DNA of 57,996 bases, from NCBI GenBank assembly GCA_001839685.1, contig MLAK01000671.1, positions 49,569 to 107,564 of the forward strand. The letters are read 5' to 3'. Source of the DNA: Tritrichomonas foetus. Taxonomy: Eukaryota; Parabasalia; Tritrichomonadida; Tritrichomonadidae. Positions 48,601 through 57,933 of this stretch are shown piece after piece. Within the stretch, counting starts at the first letter, position 1; every line of letters begins with the position of its first letter. The translations under genes were made by a program, and so were the position numbers. The notes beneath the pieces were generated by a model. It was not told the origin of the DNA and ran no database searches. It was given only the letters and a program-made list of their open reading frames with translations.

Positions 48601-51600
48601 CAAGAAGGTGATCCACAAAATAATTTTCTGGGGACTTATGTACTCGAAAGTTTTATTACTTTTGATATGACCCCAAGCAAAGCTATATTGAAAATTAATT
48701 CATGTCATTCGTCAGCCTGTGTGAGTGCTCGAGACTTTACATCACCTATTGGGAATAAGACATTTACAAATAGTCAAATCATGACTATTGCATCATATGA
48801 AATTGAGATTAACAGTCAAATTAATGAGTTGCTTGAGTATAAAATGAAAAATTCTAAAATGAGATTAACAATATCTGATACAATTAATTATGATATTGAT
48901 GAAGTCAATTCATATGATAAAGATCAAACTTGTAGTGAACCGATCAACAATAGTGAGTTAAAACTCAAAGTTCATTTTGATGAATGTAATTCATTAGTAG
49001 TCAATATTGAGCCTATGCAAAAATTACATAGTTTAGGCTTCAATACCAGTGACAATAACGTAATATTCAATAATCAGAATGAGAATAATAAAGTTGATAG
49101 TACAAATATCAATAATAATGAAAGTAATAGTGTTAGAAAAAATAGAGTTTCATTTCAAGCCGGTTTTGTTAAACCACCCAATAAAATTATCCAACATCCT
49201 AGGAAAGTTGAATTACACGAGGATGAAAATCAAGGGCAAATAATATTATCTGATTCACATAACAAAGCATATTCGAACATAGGATTTGGAACTTCTTTAG
49301 ATGGAACAAATTCCCCATTTAAATCATCGCTTGAATATTTACTGAATCCTTCTGATGAAGAAATAGTTGTAAAACAAGTCGAAGAGATTAAAGATATCAA
49401 TTATCTTAATAATCAAAAAAATATAGTGTTTGATAATAATCAGAATTTAACTCAAGGTGATTTGAAAATATCACCTGTTCATATTAATATGAATAGTTCT
49501 AATGGTAAAAACAAAATATATAACCAAAATTATAATTATGAACAGGAAACAGTTTTTTCAAATTGCAATTATCTCCCCAAACTCACTAATTCATTAATAA
49601 ATCATATTTACATTCCTAGAATATCACATAATTCAGATAATCATTATAATCCTGAAATGAATGAGAGTATTATTGATAGATCTCGGTCTCATGTGACACA
49701 AAATCTACAAAATCAAGAAATTATGGCAAAAAATAATTTCTTTCTTACCCCTGAAGCAGATCTTATTGCACTTGAACTGTCAGAAGTAGGATATTTTAGT
49801 CAGATCAATAGTAATCCAAATAGATCCAAAGAACTTGATAAAATAAAGTCTTTTCATCGAGAAACTATTGTTAATTTAGATTCGACAATTGAATTTATTG
49901 ATAACAAGTTAAATAAATCACTCAATAGAATAAATAATATGCAAATAAATAACGAGTTTATGGATGATATTGAAAAATGGAAGGAAAAGCAACAAAATCT
50001 ACAAGACGATGCAAATTCTCTGAGAAAAATTATCGAGGAGATATCATCCACAACACGTGAATTGCATGAGAGACATATTGAGATTGTTGATCTGCTTACT
50101 AAAGCACTTGATACAGCTATGAAGCTAGTAAGAGGTGATGGTGAGCATTCAGAAGTCTTAATAGAAAAAATGCAGGAACAATCTGCATATATGACTGCCG
50201 CTATTAGGGAGAAAGAAAATATGTTTAAACAATCATCAGAACAACAGATCGTTTTAGCAGAAAAGAGCGATCACATATTGAATATCAACAATAGCTTGAG
50301 ACAAAAAGATGAAGAAATCGAAAAATTATCTATTGCTATGGGAGATCTAATGAATACAGTTATCGATAAGGAATCTACAATTCAAAGCTTAAAAGAGCAA
50401 AAAATAAACTACGAAGAAATCCAAAACAAAATGTATGCACAAGAAAATGATTTATATGATAAAATTAATGTTATAAATGGATTAAATTTAACTTTACAAA
50501 ATGATTTGGATTGTGAAAAAATGAAAGTAACAAAACTTCTAAATGAGAAGGAAATAGCAAAAAGCATGGAAAGTTTTCTTCATGTCCCAACTTTTGTCAT
50601 TTTTTCATACAATAATCAAACAATACCACCATCAAACTCAACAAGAAGGGTATCAACTCCTTTTGAAATTAGTTCTCAACCAACTTCATCTCGAGGTACC
50701 CGCCAAAAACCGAAATATCATCATCATACACCTTTAGCTGATTTGCCATCTAATAATACCACTAAAGCAACTCCAAATAATAATACGGATAATCAAACTA
50801 CAAATCTTCAGAAAGAGAACATATCAATTCCTCAATCCAATACACAAACTTTAAACCCAATGAATATTAGAAAAACTTTAAATCCAAATAGAGATATTAT
50901 GAAGATAAATATGATCAACAGAAATTCCATACCATTGAATTCTAGTCCAAATAATAGCAATAAAAACAGTGTTGTTTTATCTCCTAATAAAAGTGGAGAT
51001 AACCCAGTAGCAAATGAACTAGCAGTGAATTCCGTACCATACGAAACTAATCCTGTAAACTCTAGTGGAAAATATAAAAAGAGAATCATGGATTTAGAAA
51101 CTCAAATTCTTAATAAAACTAATGAAAGTATTGAGCAAAGAAATAAGATACTAGATTTCCAACAACAATTATATAAAGCAACTACTAATTTTAATAAACT
51201 CGAAAATGAATATAAGAAACTCACTGCTATTAAAAATTCATCTAATATGAAATTAGAATCAGCAGTCCAGCTTGCTGCTTCTCTTTCTTCAGAAAATGGG
51301 AGATTGCGTAAAATTCTGAATAACATTTCTAAAACATCCGCTACAGTTAGAAATGAATTAGAAAGTAGTAACAAAGAAGCTGAACTTGCGTTAAATAATG
51401 AACTCAGATCTCGACAATTATTACATGACATTCAAGCATACGGGAATCATAAAAGGCTAAAAAGTTTTGCTGCTAGACAAGCAGTTACAGTTTTGAAATG
51501 GGAAGAAAGAAGAAGGAAAATTCTGGAAATGGAGCGAAACAAATCTTTTGCTGTTCTTAAAGCAATGAACCTCATAAAACCACATGAAGAAGAAAAACGT

Positions 51601-51831
51601 ATAGCTCAAGATGATATAAGTCATAAAAAACAATCACATGAAATTGGAATAAAAATCACACAAATAAAATTCAACAATCCAGAATATCTTCCCCACAACA
51701 AAGAATCAGAGTTACCTCTAGAACATTCAAAATCTATTCCAACATATGAAGAAGCTATTAGAGCATCTTCTAAGCATAGGGTACCAAAAAAGCTGAAAAT
51801 CGGAGTGGTAGCAAACCCACTAAAGTTCTAA
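45601..51831 (+). CDS. Giant coiled-coil protein with internal zinc ribbon
   Basis: This 2076-residue protein is the largest gene in the window. Long coiled coils cover about 210-850 and, after a gap, about 1410-1660 and 1830-1990. Between them is a CxxC-22-CxxC zinc-ribbon-like segment (C912, C915, C938, C941). A Ser/Asn-rich disordered region lies at about 1000-1380, and a second disordered stretch at about 1675-1830 contains 'SSRGTRQKPKYHHHTP'. Such organisation is typical of centrosomal, basal-body or Golgi tether proteins; no family could be named. Codon use and AT content match the neighbours. The frame is uninterrupted from the ATG at 45601. Confidence 0.88.
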   Translation: MNPLFLPSPQKSKPGLNRVKKMVRYQSKIPDINPCEKTDEMKNNIPDNWFYNKESASKVWDELENVQSNKIEEDTDPEKNPFLKIDQSTTKIRQMCESFEISDQEFLMSLMNILDDDSALDNLDHQNILMEARLQLSSLIENHVGYSNTQSSLLSSLKTWFAGVEQSSKNDFENEIPRLQDAEFYDSTQLAEIINQCFENNENRTDKAALYHQRILDSFTGQIKNLKKEIDTKNIEIEDLKQQLDNYQKSRRRPNGFNKSKQGVKDQAQVLVGAQRKICEQEVEITNLKNALSGRKDDDIGTEGYDKEANLKQIATNQEFEYENRLQLLYDQIALLKNDCASLQNENKKLKIIKIDDDSIINNLNKKNKSLITSMNEFKEKYSNLEQEHNNSMNSITENTISQEYEKKLKEKCAKYEQIIISTKENALHNQQKALDTLEKRHRMQINDLFKNIENSDHSTAIQEVLKQQESKINEITDRFNTQISEMKAIHTDKVKTLTRQYEKKLQNEINIQENLKHSIEADIEASLLKQKMELEHETRKIINEIQSQADNDTILLKKRYIEKIDALENANRKLNNDKNSLLKIINNPDSAKLPNAEKQILIDELMNEEEEENSEECINSETLELKIKEAESRISDKYMIMLDKQKDYFMEANNWELKKLKEEMQRNFDQIMTENRISLIDDLTQIRKKDNINEFTNEIDKLLEEMSNGIVNSSNIIEDVVNRESMIPENEVKEKITELTEESVKLQTENEVLRKSILKLTGMKNLEVKDGNDLISILCQNKMNNKMKTNELLIENEKLREDNQKIINQFQQYKDEFPPQKLDECIKYCHIGINVDELENKTGDIDDNENEIKHNNCEIKNSHFSGEVSMPALPMMNEQLSSVVSPKLLEEKNTTISNEKMNDSSFLKVICQECSHEFSVDSNILQVSTIVNPNVECPKCHNATTINNINDNPFPREIFSEEDIKTIEEMESCINKEVKELISYKKDISNETDETINCNQEGDPQNNFLGTYVLESFITFDMTPSKAILKINSCHSSACVSARDFTSPIGNKTFTNSQIMTIASYEIEINSQINELLEYKMKNSKMRLTISDTINYDIDEVNSYDKDQTCSEPINNSELKLKVHFDECNSLVVNIEPMQKLHSLGFNTSDNNVIFNNQNENNKVDSTNINNNESNSVRKNRVSFQAGFVKPPNKIIQHPRKVELHEDENQGQIILSDSHNKAYSNIGFGTSLDGTNSPFKSSLEYLLNPSDEEIVVKQVEEIKDINYLNNQKNIVFDNNQNLTQGDLKISPVHINMNSSNGKNKIYNQNYNYEQETVFSNCNYLPKLTNSLINHIYIPRISHNSDNHYNPEMNESIIDRSRSHVTQNLQNQEIMAKNNFFLTPEADLIALELSEVGYFSQINSNPNRSKELDKIKSFHRETIVNLDSTIEFIDNKLNKSLNRINNMQINNEFMDDIEKWKEKQQNLQDDANSLRKIIEEISSTTRELHERHIEIVDLLTKALDTAMKLVRGDGEHSEVLIEKMQEQSAYMTAAIREKENMFKQSSEQQIVLAEKSDHILNINNSLRQKDEEIEKLSIAMGDLMNTVIDKESTIQSLKEQKINYEEIQNKMYAQENDLYDKINVINGLNLTLQNDLDCEKMKVTKLLNEKEIAKSMESFLHVPTFVIFSYNNQTIPPSNSTRRVSTPFEISSQPTSSRGTRQKPKYHHHTPLADLPSNNTTKATPNNNTDNQTTNLQKENISIPQSNTQTLNPMNIRKTLNPNRDIMKINMINRNSIPLNSSPNNSNKNSVVLSPNKSGDNPVANELAVNSVPYETNPVNSSGKYKKRIMDLETQILNKTNESIEQRNKILDFQQQLYKATTNFNKLENEYKKLTAIKNSSNMKLESAVQLAASLSSENGRLRKILNNISKTSATVRNELESSNKEAELALNNELRSRQLLHDIQAYGNHKRLKSFAARQAVTVLKWEERRRKILEMERNKSFAVLKAMNLIKPHEEEKRIAQDDISHKKQSHEIGIKITQIKFNNPEYLPHNKESELPLEHSKSIPTYEEAIRASSKHRVPKKLKIGVVANPLKF

Positions 51832-52373
51832 TTCAGTATATGTAAAAAAAGTAATTATTCTAGTATTCTATTAACTTTATTTGATATTATTTTTCTCAAG
51901 TTCATTTGGAATTTATCAATGATATTTATTTCACTAGAATCTATCTGCGATATCAATCACTCAATCAAATTTATACTTCACTTGAAACATATAATTAGAT
52001 ATCAATAGAATGATGGAAAAATGTAATAATGATTTCTCTATTTGATAACACTCAAAATGACTCAACTTAAAATGAATCATTAAAGATGATCAATTGGGAT
52101 TGGTTCCAAGGAAATGTATCATTCAAATGCTAAAAGTTTTTAAATCATCAATGACAAACCACCTTTGTCTAACTCTGAACTGATGAATCATTTTCATAAT
52201 CAATAACAAAAACTTTTTTGACTATGCGGTTTTAGCATTCATAACGCTCGCTTTAAAGAAGTGATAAACACAACTATAACACTAAATAGGAACATAAATT
52301 GACAATCGTTGATAACATTACATTGAAAAGAGAAAATATTCATCAGAAAGAACAAAAAGGTAGATAAACTATT
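51832..52373. other. Convergent intergenic region
   Basis: About 540 bp between the giant coiled-coil gene and the CYTH gene. AT-rich, nothing recognised. Confidence 0.6.
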
Positions 52374-53000
52374 TTATAATTCAGAAAAAACACGAGAAGT
52401 TCTTTGAGAACTTCGTAAATTAAGTAAAAATCCAAGCTTGCTAACTGATGAATTAACATAGCGAACATTAATCTCTTTCATTTTTTGCTTGGCAATTTGT
52501 GGCTCATCACATTCAATTTCTAGTTCGTAAAGCTTTTCTTTATTTGGAAGAATTGTTTCATCAGCTTCAATAGTAAGATCTTCAAAGCTTATAACTCGTC
52601 TAATTGTGATATAATCACCGACGATTCTAAATTTCCAATCAACACAATCTTTTAAGTATTTGCGTGCCTTTTTGGGAATATTTTTCATTATGTCACATGG
52701 GTGAGCCAGTATTTCTTGTGCAATTTCATTTGGTATCTCGTAATTTCGTTCTGGTCGGATGGCAATTCCGTTTCGAAAGACACCTGGCCGTTTGACTGTA
52801 ACAATCCATTTGGTAGGTTCCTTACCTGCTCGAACCGATCTGAGTCGTAAATTTCTTCGTGATTTTCGCAAATCGAAATCGACTGTGTCAAAGTAAACGT
52901 TCCACTGATTTTGTGTTGCTTTTAGTGATGAATCGAAGTATTCAAGCACCTTAAGGTATCCTATTTCTTCTATTGTGATTTTAACTTCTGATTCTGTCAT
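52374..53000 (-). CDS. CYTH-domain (triphosphate tunnel) protein
   Basis: The 208-residue protein begins with the diagnostic E-x-E-x-K motif (E3, E5, K7) of the CYTH fold. Alternating charged beta-strands follow: 'NVYFDTVDFDLRKSRRNLRLR', 'TKWIVTVKRPG', 'RPERNYEI', 'DYITIRRVISF', 'LTIEADETILP' and 'LYELEIECD'. Such tunnels bind a triphosphate and a divalent metal; known members are thiamine triphosphatase, class IV adenylate cyclase, inorganic triphosphatase and RNA triphosphatase. The overall length is that of ThTPase-like or inorganic triphosphatases, and no fused CHAD domain is present. The exact substrate cannot be read from the sequence. Confidence 0.92.
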   Translation of the reverse strand: MTESEVKITIEEIGYLKVLEYFDSSLKATQNQWNVYFDTVDFDLRKSRRNLRLRSVRAGKEPTKWIVTVKRPGVFRNGIAIRPERNYEIPNEIAQEILAHPCDIMKNIPKKARKYLKDCVDWKFRIVGDYITIRRVISFEDLTIEADETILPNKEKLYELEIECDEPQIAKQKMKEINVRYVNSSVSKLGFLLNLRSSQRTSRVFSEL

Positions 53001-53542
53001 TAATTAAAATCTGTTCTTTTTGATCGTAAAATCTCAGAAAATTTGATTTCTGTTGATTCACAAAAAATTTATGATCATCTATTTAAATGTTTAAATGGTC
53101 AAATAAATTCAATCATTTGCAATACATTTTCTTTCTCTTTGATATCTGCTTTTCATGTCTAAAATTCCTTTATACACCATTTATAAACTTTATTATCAGT
53201 ATTAAAATGAATTAATGAGCTTCGTCCTTTGAATATTTGAGTATCTCTAGGTCATTTTGATCTAATTCGCATATCATTAAGATATGAATATCAAACGACC
53301 ACTTGAAACTTTCATGTTGAAAATAATAATAACTATTTCATTTAGAAAAACAAAATCCTCAAAGATGTAATAATTGTGATTTCATTGATCATTTGATAAT
53401 TCACAAAAAATGCAAAAGAACAAAAAAAGATACACAAGAACAAAAAGATTAAATCAACAAAACTTAGCTATATACAAATTCATGAAAAATTTATATAAAA
53501 ATAAAAAGAAGTATAATATCAAAAATATAAAAATCATACATA
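53001..53542. other. Intergenic, nothing recognised
   Basis: About 540 bp upstream of the CYTH gene and downstream of the kinase. A-rich at 53400-53540. A small plus-strand frame (53410-53688) runs into the kinase antisense and is rejected. Confidence 0.6.
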
Positions 53543-55209
53543 TTAAATACGTGGTCTCGTTAGATCTGTTTCCCTCATTGAATTCGATCTCCTTCTCATC
53601 TGCGGCGACCCAACCAACTGTTGAAACGGCCTTGCCAGCTTGGGAACCTGCTCTGCCCCTCTGTTTGGTGATGATGGAAAATGTTTAGCCGCTTTGTAAT
53701 TCATTGATGATGCCACTTCAGGATTTGAGAGTTTGCTTACAAGTAACTTGGTTGGGAGGGGAACGCCAGGTGCTTGTCGTGGCCTCTTGTATTCAGATGT
53801 TGGAAGAGGAATCGATGGTCTCTTAATCATTGATTTTGTGATTGATGAAGTTTGTGGAGTATTCTTACACAATTTTCGATTCTCAATTGCTGCAAGTGAA
53901 ATGTCACTCATCTGGTCAGTAATTTTCACTTTTCTCAGCATTCGATATACAGCAGTAATTTTATTGACTTTACCTTCAATCAAATCTGTTACAATTTTAG
54001 TACAATCATAACCAAGTGATGTCATTTTAACAATAATTTCACGATCAATATCGCCAGAGCCAAGCGTAGAGATTTTCCAATCACAATTTGAGCCTAGATT
54101 CATATTCATCATTTGGTGAAGCTTGTATTTGGAGAACCAAGGATGTTCTTTAATTTTCTGAAGTGTTATTCTTTCGGCTGGATTTTTTGTGAGCATTCGA
54201 GAAATCAAATCTTTCAAAGGAGGTGAAATATTTGATGGATATGTTGGTTCGGTATAAGCAATTTTTTGAAGCAATCTTTGCATGTTCTCATCTTCAAATG
54301 GCAGCTCGCCCATACACATTGCATACAATAATACTCCAGCACTCCATAAATCTGATGCTGTTGTATATGACTGTCCCCGAATCATCTCTGGTGAAGCATA
54401 AGCTGTGGGTTAGCTAAAAAAATAAGAGGTTTTCTTTCAAGATTTCAAAATTGATATGCATCCAAAAAACATCATTCATAAGCAGTTATATTAAGACCAT
54501 ATTATATATAATTTGATTTATTATACAATACACTCAAGATAATTTGATAAAACTTGTTTAAAAATTGCTTAATATTTTGACGAATGAAAACATCGTTTTG
54601 ATGAAGAAGCGCTGGGTTTTTGAAATTGCTTATGGATTGAATGATGTATTTGAATCAACACAATTTGAAAATCGAAAAAGAAAATTAATGATACATACCT
54701 GGAGATCCGCATGCGGTCTTCAAAAATGGATCATCATCCGTAAAAATATTCGATAATCCAAAATCAATAAGTCTGATGTTAAAATGACGATCAAGTAACA
54801 CGTTTTCTGCTTTTAAGTCGCGATGTGCAATTTTCTTTTCTTCATGAAGATACTCAAGAACTGAAATAAGCTGACAGAAGTAATGACGAGCTTGATTTTC
54901 TTGAAGTTCTCCATTGTTATTCACATAATCAAGCATGTTTCCGTTTTCGACCAATTCCATAATAATATAATAATTGCTGTCATCTTGAATCACGTCGTAA
55001 AATTCGGCTATGAAAGGATGATCTAATTTTCGAATAAGATCAACTTCACGACGAAATCTTTCTTCGAAGTCTGAATCGTGGAAATTTTGTCGAGAGATTC
55101 GTTTCACGGCAACTTTGGTTTTTGTGACTTGATGAATACCTAATAAGACAGAAGCAAAGGTCCCTGAGCCAATGGCCCTTTCGAGGATATAGTCTCCTAC
55201 TATTGCCAT
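53543..55209 (-). CDS. SNF1/MARK-type Ser/Thr protein kinase, two exons
   Basis: The coding sequence is exon 1 (55209-54699) joined to exon 2 (54402-53543), 1371 nt including the stop, 456 residues. The kinase domain has the Gly-rich loop 'GSGTFASV' (14-21), K36, 'HRDLKAEN' (D131), 'DFGLS' (D149), and the activation segment 'TACGSPAYASPEM', which is completed only by splicing (A171 spans the junction). T165 is the expected LKB1-type phosphosite. A UBA-like helical segment follows (about 310-350, 'DREIIVKMTSLGYDCTKIV'), as in AMPK/SNF1- and MARK-related kinases, then a basic Ser/Pro tail. The 5-nt leader carries an Inr-like motif (minus-strand TCATTC). It is likely an active cytosolic kinase of the CAMK group. 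Confidence 0.92.
54403..54698 (-). other. Spliceosomal intron, 296 bp, trichomonad type
   Basis: On the minus strand the intron begins GTATGT and ends GCTAACCCACAG, in which branch site (CTAAC) and 3' splice site are fused as in Trichomonas introns (GTAYGT...ACTAACACACAG). Removal restores the kinase frame exactly, turning 'CGSP-G' plus a stop into 'CGSPAYASPEM'. Unspliced RNA would stop three codons after the junction. Confidence 0.93.
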
Positions 55210-55210
55210 C

Positions 55211-55216
55211 GAATGA
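55211..55216 (-). promoter_or_regulatory. Initiator-like motif of kinase gene
   Basis: The minus strand reads TCATTC, with A+1 at 55214, giving a 5-nt leader before the ATG at 55209. Confidence 0.5.
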
Positions 55217-55250
55217 TCTTTAAACGAAGTTGTAGAATTTTATTTATTTA

Positions 55251-55380
55251 CAGTCGTTTTCGAATTGGTTTTCTTAGTGTTTCGAAATAGAATTTCAATA
55301 TTTCAAATGTTTATACAGTCGTTTTCGAATTGGTTTTCTTTGTGTTTCGAAATAGAATTTCAGTATTTCAATGGTTTATA
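55251..55380. repeat. 65-bp tandem duplication
   Basis: Two adjacent 65-bp units (55251-55315, 55316-55380) differ at about four positions. Each carries two TTCGAA palindromes and one copy of TTTCGAAATAGAATTT. Confidence 0.9.
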
Positions 55381-55557
55381 TAAGAAACTAGAATATTTTT
55401 CGAAAAGCTTTCAAAATGTTTCGATTTGCTTTCCAATGTTTTCGAAATAGAATCTTAACCGATTTTTTTTTCGAAATAGAATTTTAAAATTTGAATAGTT
55501 TACAAAACAACCATAATTTGTTTCATAATAAAATTTTTTTGTTTCGAAATAGAATTT
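55259..55557. repeat. TTTCGAAATAGAATTT repeat array between kinase and USP-transposase
   Basis: The 16-bp motif, with a TTTCGAAA palindromic core, occurs at 55280, 55345, 55440 (last bases CT), 55469 and 55542. Including partial copies, the palindrome TTCGAA occurs eight times in 290 bp (55259, 55281, 55324, 55346, 55399, 55441, 55470, 55543). All full motifs have the same orientation. Candidate roles are protein-binding sites (transposase or transcription factor) or a decaying satellite. The surrounding 55210-55755 stretch holds no other gene. Confidence 0.8.
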
Positions 55558-55743
55558 TTTTATTAGTGGAATAGTAGATTATTTATCATTTTTGTTAGAT
55601 GAAATTTTATACCCGACATAAAATATAAACACGAAACACACAAAAATAAACTAAACCGACGAGTAGAATTCTTCTTAATTTAATAATAACGTACGAAGAT
55701 CAACACACTCAATCACCTTGAAGATTATCTAATTTTTAACACT

Positions 55744-55748
55744 TCATT
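55744..55748 (+). promoter_or_regulatory. Initiator-like motif of USP-transposase gene
   Basis: TCATT with A+1 at 55746 gives a 10-nt leader to the ATG at 55756, the same geometry as neighbouring host genes. Confidence 0.55.
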
Positions 55749-55755
55749 TTTTAAA

Positions 55756-57933
55756 ATGCTTGGACATAAAATCGGCATAAGAAATTTGGGCAACACTTGT
55801 TTTGCAGCCTCTGTTTTGCAGCTAATGCTTAATATCACCAAGTTTAACAAAACATTGCAACAACTCGAATATAAAGATGAAGAAGGAAAACAGATTCTCA
55901 AGTTTTTTTCACATACTGAAAATTTCCAAAAGGAAGATCTTGAAGCACTCCTTGTTACCGGAATGAAATTTGTTGAAAATATTAATCAAATTGAACAAAA
56001 AGACGCGCACGAATTTCTTTTAAAATTTTTGGAAAGTATCAATGAACACTGTCGTGATCCTAACTGTAGCGATTTATATAACTTGTTTTTAATAGAAAAA
56101 CAGATTATAACATATTATTCGAATGGTACTGACGAAGAAGAAAATATTTCCAATGAAAAATTTATTTTCGAAAATGTAAGCCCTGAAATTGGTGATTTAC
56201 AAAAGCATATCAATTCAATCGCAGAAGCACCACATGTATTAATCTCAGATGCTCCTGAACGAATTTCACAGTCGATACGCATTATCAAATCCCCATCAGT
56301 TTTGTTGTTCATGATTCGAAGAGTGGAGATCGATGGTGACAATGCACAACGAAACACTACACCTGTGAAATACTCTCCTGAAATCATGTATCATGGAAAA
56401 CAATATCGATTATATGGAGTAATCAATCACAACACAAATCAAATTACTGATCCCCAATGGGGCCATTATATTACACACTGTTATGAATTTGCTACAAGCA
56501 AAGTATATACTTTCAATGATTCATTAGTGATCGAAGATCAACCAAATGTTCTATACATCGGACAAGGAAATATGACACCGCAAACTCTTGCTTATATTGT
56601 TGCATATATTTCACAAGATGAAATAGATTCATTATTTAGTGCATCAGAAGGAAGCAACAATCAAAATGGAATACAATACGTAGCACCAGAAGTTAATTCA
56701 TGTATTCAACAAGTGAACTTTTTAGATAGTCGACAAGAAGATGCACTTGAAACATTTATTAGAAATGCCCCAAACCCAGAAAGTACACAAGCAACGAGAA
56801 TTGCATCACAAGATCTTAATGATCTATCAACGCCCATCATTCTTTCGTTTCCAGAATCAACATCACCCACAGAAGAAAGTGCATCACAAGAAAAGAGAGC
56901 ATACCAAAAAACAACAAATGACGCAAGAAGATTATTAACAAAACTTTATCAAGTAAATGGTGACAAAAAAACACCACTGGAATATTCGGCAGAATCAGGA
57001 ATTAAGCTTGGAAATTGTAAAAAGTTATTATACCAGCTGAAAAAAGGAGAATCTATAGAAATTAAACAATATAAAAGGGGAAGAAAATCCAAAATCACAC
57101 CTCATTTCGCACAATTAATTCATGATGAACTTGAAGAACATTCTACAGAGTCACTCAGAGAAGTAGCTCGCCAAATTGCTCTTCAAAACGACAGTACCAG
57201 TAATGATCAAATTCCATCGTATTCATCCATTTATCGTTATGCAACATCTCACAGGATTGCTGATGATTTTGGTTGTAATGTTTATTCTTTCAAAGTAGCT
57301 TCAATTCGCGGCCCATCATCAAATGCTGAATCAAATAAAGATCTAAGAATTGAACGAATTAAACTGCTTAATCATTATATTACTGAGGGATTTGTTTGGT
57401 CAGCAGTTGATGAAGTGTCGATCGAAATTGGAACAATTCGCAGAAGAGCTTGGTCACAAAAAGGAGAAAAAGCCTTTATTAATGTTAAACCACAAGCATA
57501 TAGATGTTCTGCGATTGCTTCCATATCAAACAATGGAATGTCTTATTGTCTTCTTGTCCCAGGGACAGTGAATGGAGAACTTTTTCAAGCTTTCATGAAA
57601 TACTTGATTAACTCACTGCAGAAACAAGGAAATATTGTTTTTTGGATGGATAATGCCAAGATTCACAGTCGAATTGAAAATATTGTCCAGAAAGGAAATC
57701 ATGTTGCTATTTATAATGCTGCATATTCACCAGAGCTCAATCCGATTGAGCTCATTTTTGGTCATTGGAAGAGTATCATCAAAAGAGAAGTGAAAGACTG
57801 GTCAAATGAAATGGATTTATATCAAAAGATAGCTAATTGTTTTAATCATATCGACCCCACTGAAATTCGTAAAGTTATGACTCATGTATCAACCAAGGTA
57901 TTTGCCAAAGTATTAAACCGTGAAAACATATGA
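55756..57933 (+). CDS. Ubiquitin-specific protease fused to IS630/Tc1-type DDE transposase
   Basis: One uninterrupted 725-residue frame. Residues 1 to about 275 form a USP (peptidase C19) domain: Cys box 'NLGNTCFAASVLQ' (C15, oxyanion N10), 'QKDAHEFLLKF' (D83-F87), His box 'GHYITHC' (H237) and 'YTFNDS' (N254/D255), so the catalytic set looks complete. A Ser/Glu/Gln linker follows (about 275-385), then a paired-type helix-turn-helix region (about 390-510, 'SLREVARQIAL', 'SYSSIYRYA'). An RNase-H-like DDE domain (about 545-700) has 'VDEVSIE' (D552), 'FWMDNAKIHSR' (D632) and 'SPELNPIELIFGHWK' (E665), spacing DD32E. No terminal repeats could be defined in the 63 bp left downstream. It could be an active transposase with a protease arm or a domesticated gene. 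Confidence 0.9.
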   Translation: MLGHKIGIRNLGNTCFAASVLQLMLNITKFNKTLQQLEYKDEEGKQILKFFSHTENFQKEDLEALLVTGMKFVENINQIEQKDAHEFLLKFLESINEHCRDPNCSDLYNLFLIEKQIITYYSNGTDEEENISNEKFIFENVSPEIGDLQKHINSIAEAPHVLISDAPERISQSIRIIKSPSVLLFMIRRVEIDGDNAQRNTTPVKYSPEIMYHGKQYRLYGVINHNTNQITDPQWGHYITHCYEFATSKVYTFNDSLVIEDQPNVLYIGQGNMTPQTLAYIVAYISQDEIDSLFSASEGSNNQNGIQYVAPEVNSCIQQVNFLDSRQEDALETFIRNAPNPESTQATRIASQDLNDLSTPIILSFPESTSPTEESASQEKRAYQKTTNDARRLLTKLYQVNGDKKTPLEYSAESGIKLGNCKKLLYQLKKGESIEIKQYKRGRKSKITPHFAQLIHDELEEHSTESLREVARQIALQNDSTSNDQIPSYSSIYRYATSHRIADDFGCNVYSFKVASIRGPSSNAESNKDLRIERIKLLNHYITEGFVWSAVDEVSIEIGTIRRRAWSQKGEKAFINVKPQAYRCSAIASISNNGMSYCLLVPGTVNGELFQAFMKYLINSLQKQGNIVFWMDNAKIHSRIENIVQKGNHVAIYNAAYSPELNPIELIFGHWKSIIKREVKDWSNEMDLYQKIANCFNHIDPTEIRKVMTHVSTKVFAKVLNRENI

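Noticed and set aside
53410..54011. Plus-strand frames of about 92 codons antisense to the kinase tail
   Set aside because: Shadows of the kinase gene; no supporting feature.
54685..55209. Kinase seen as two broken genes or a pseudogene
   Set aside because: The break is a perfect trichomonad-type intron and splicing restores the SPE motif and frame.
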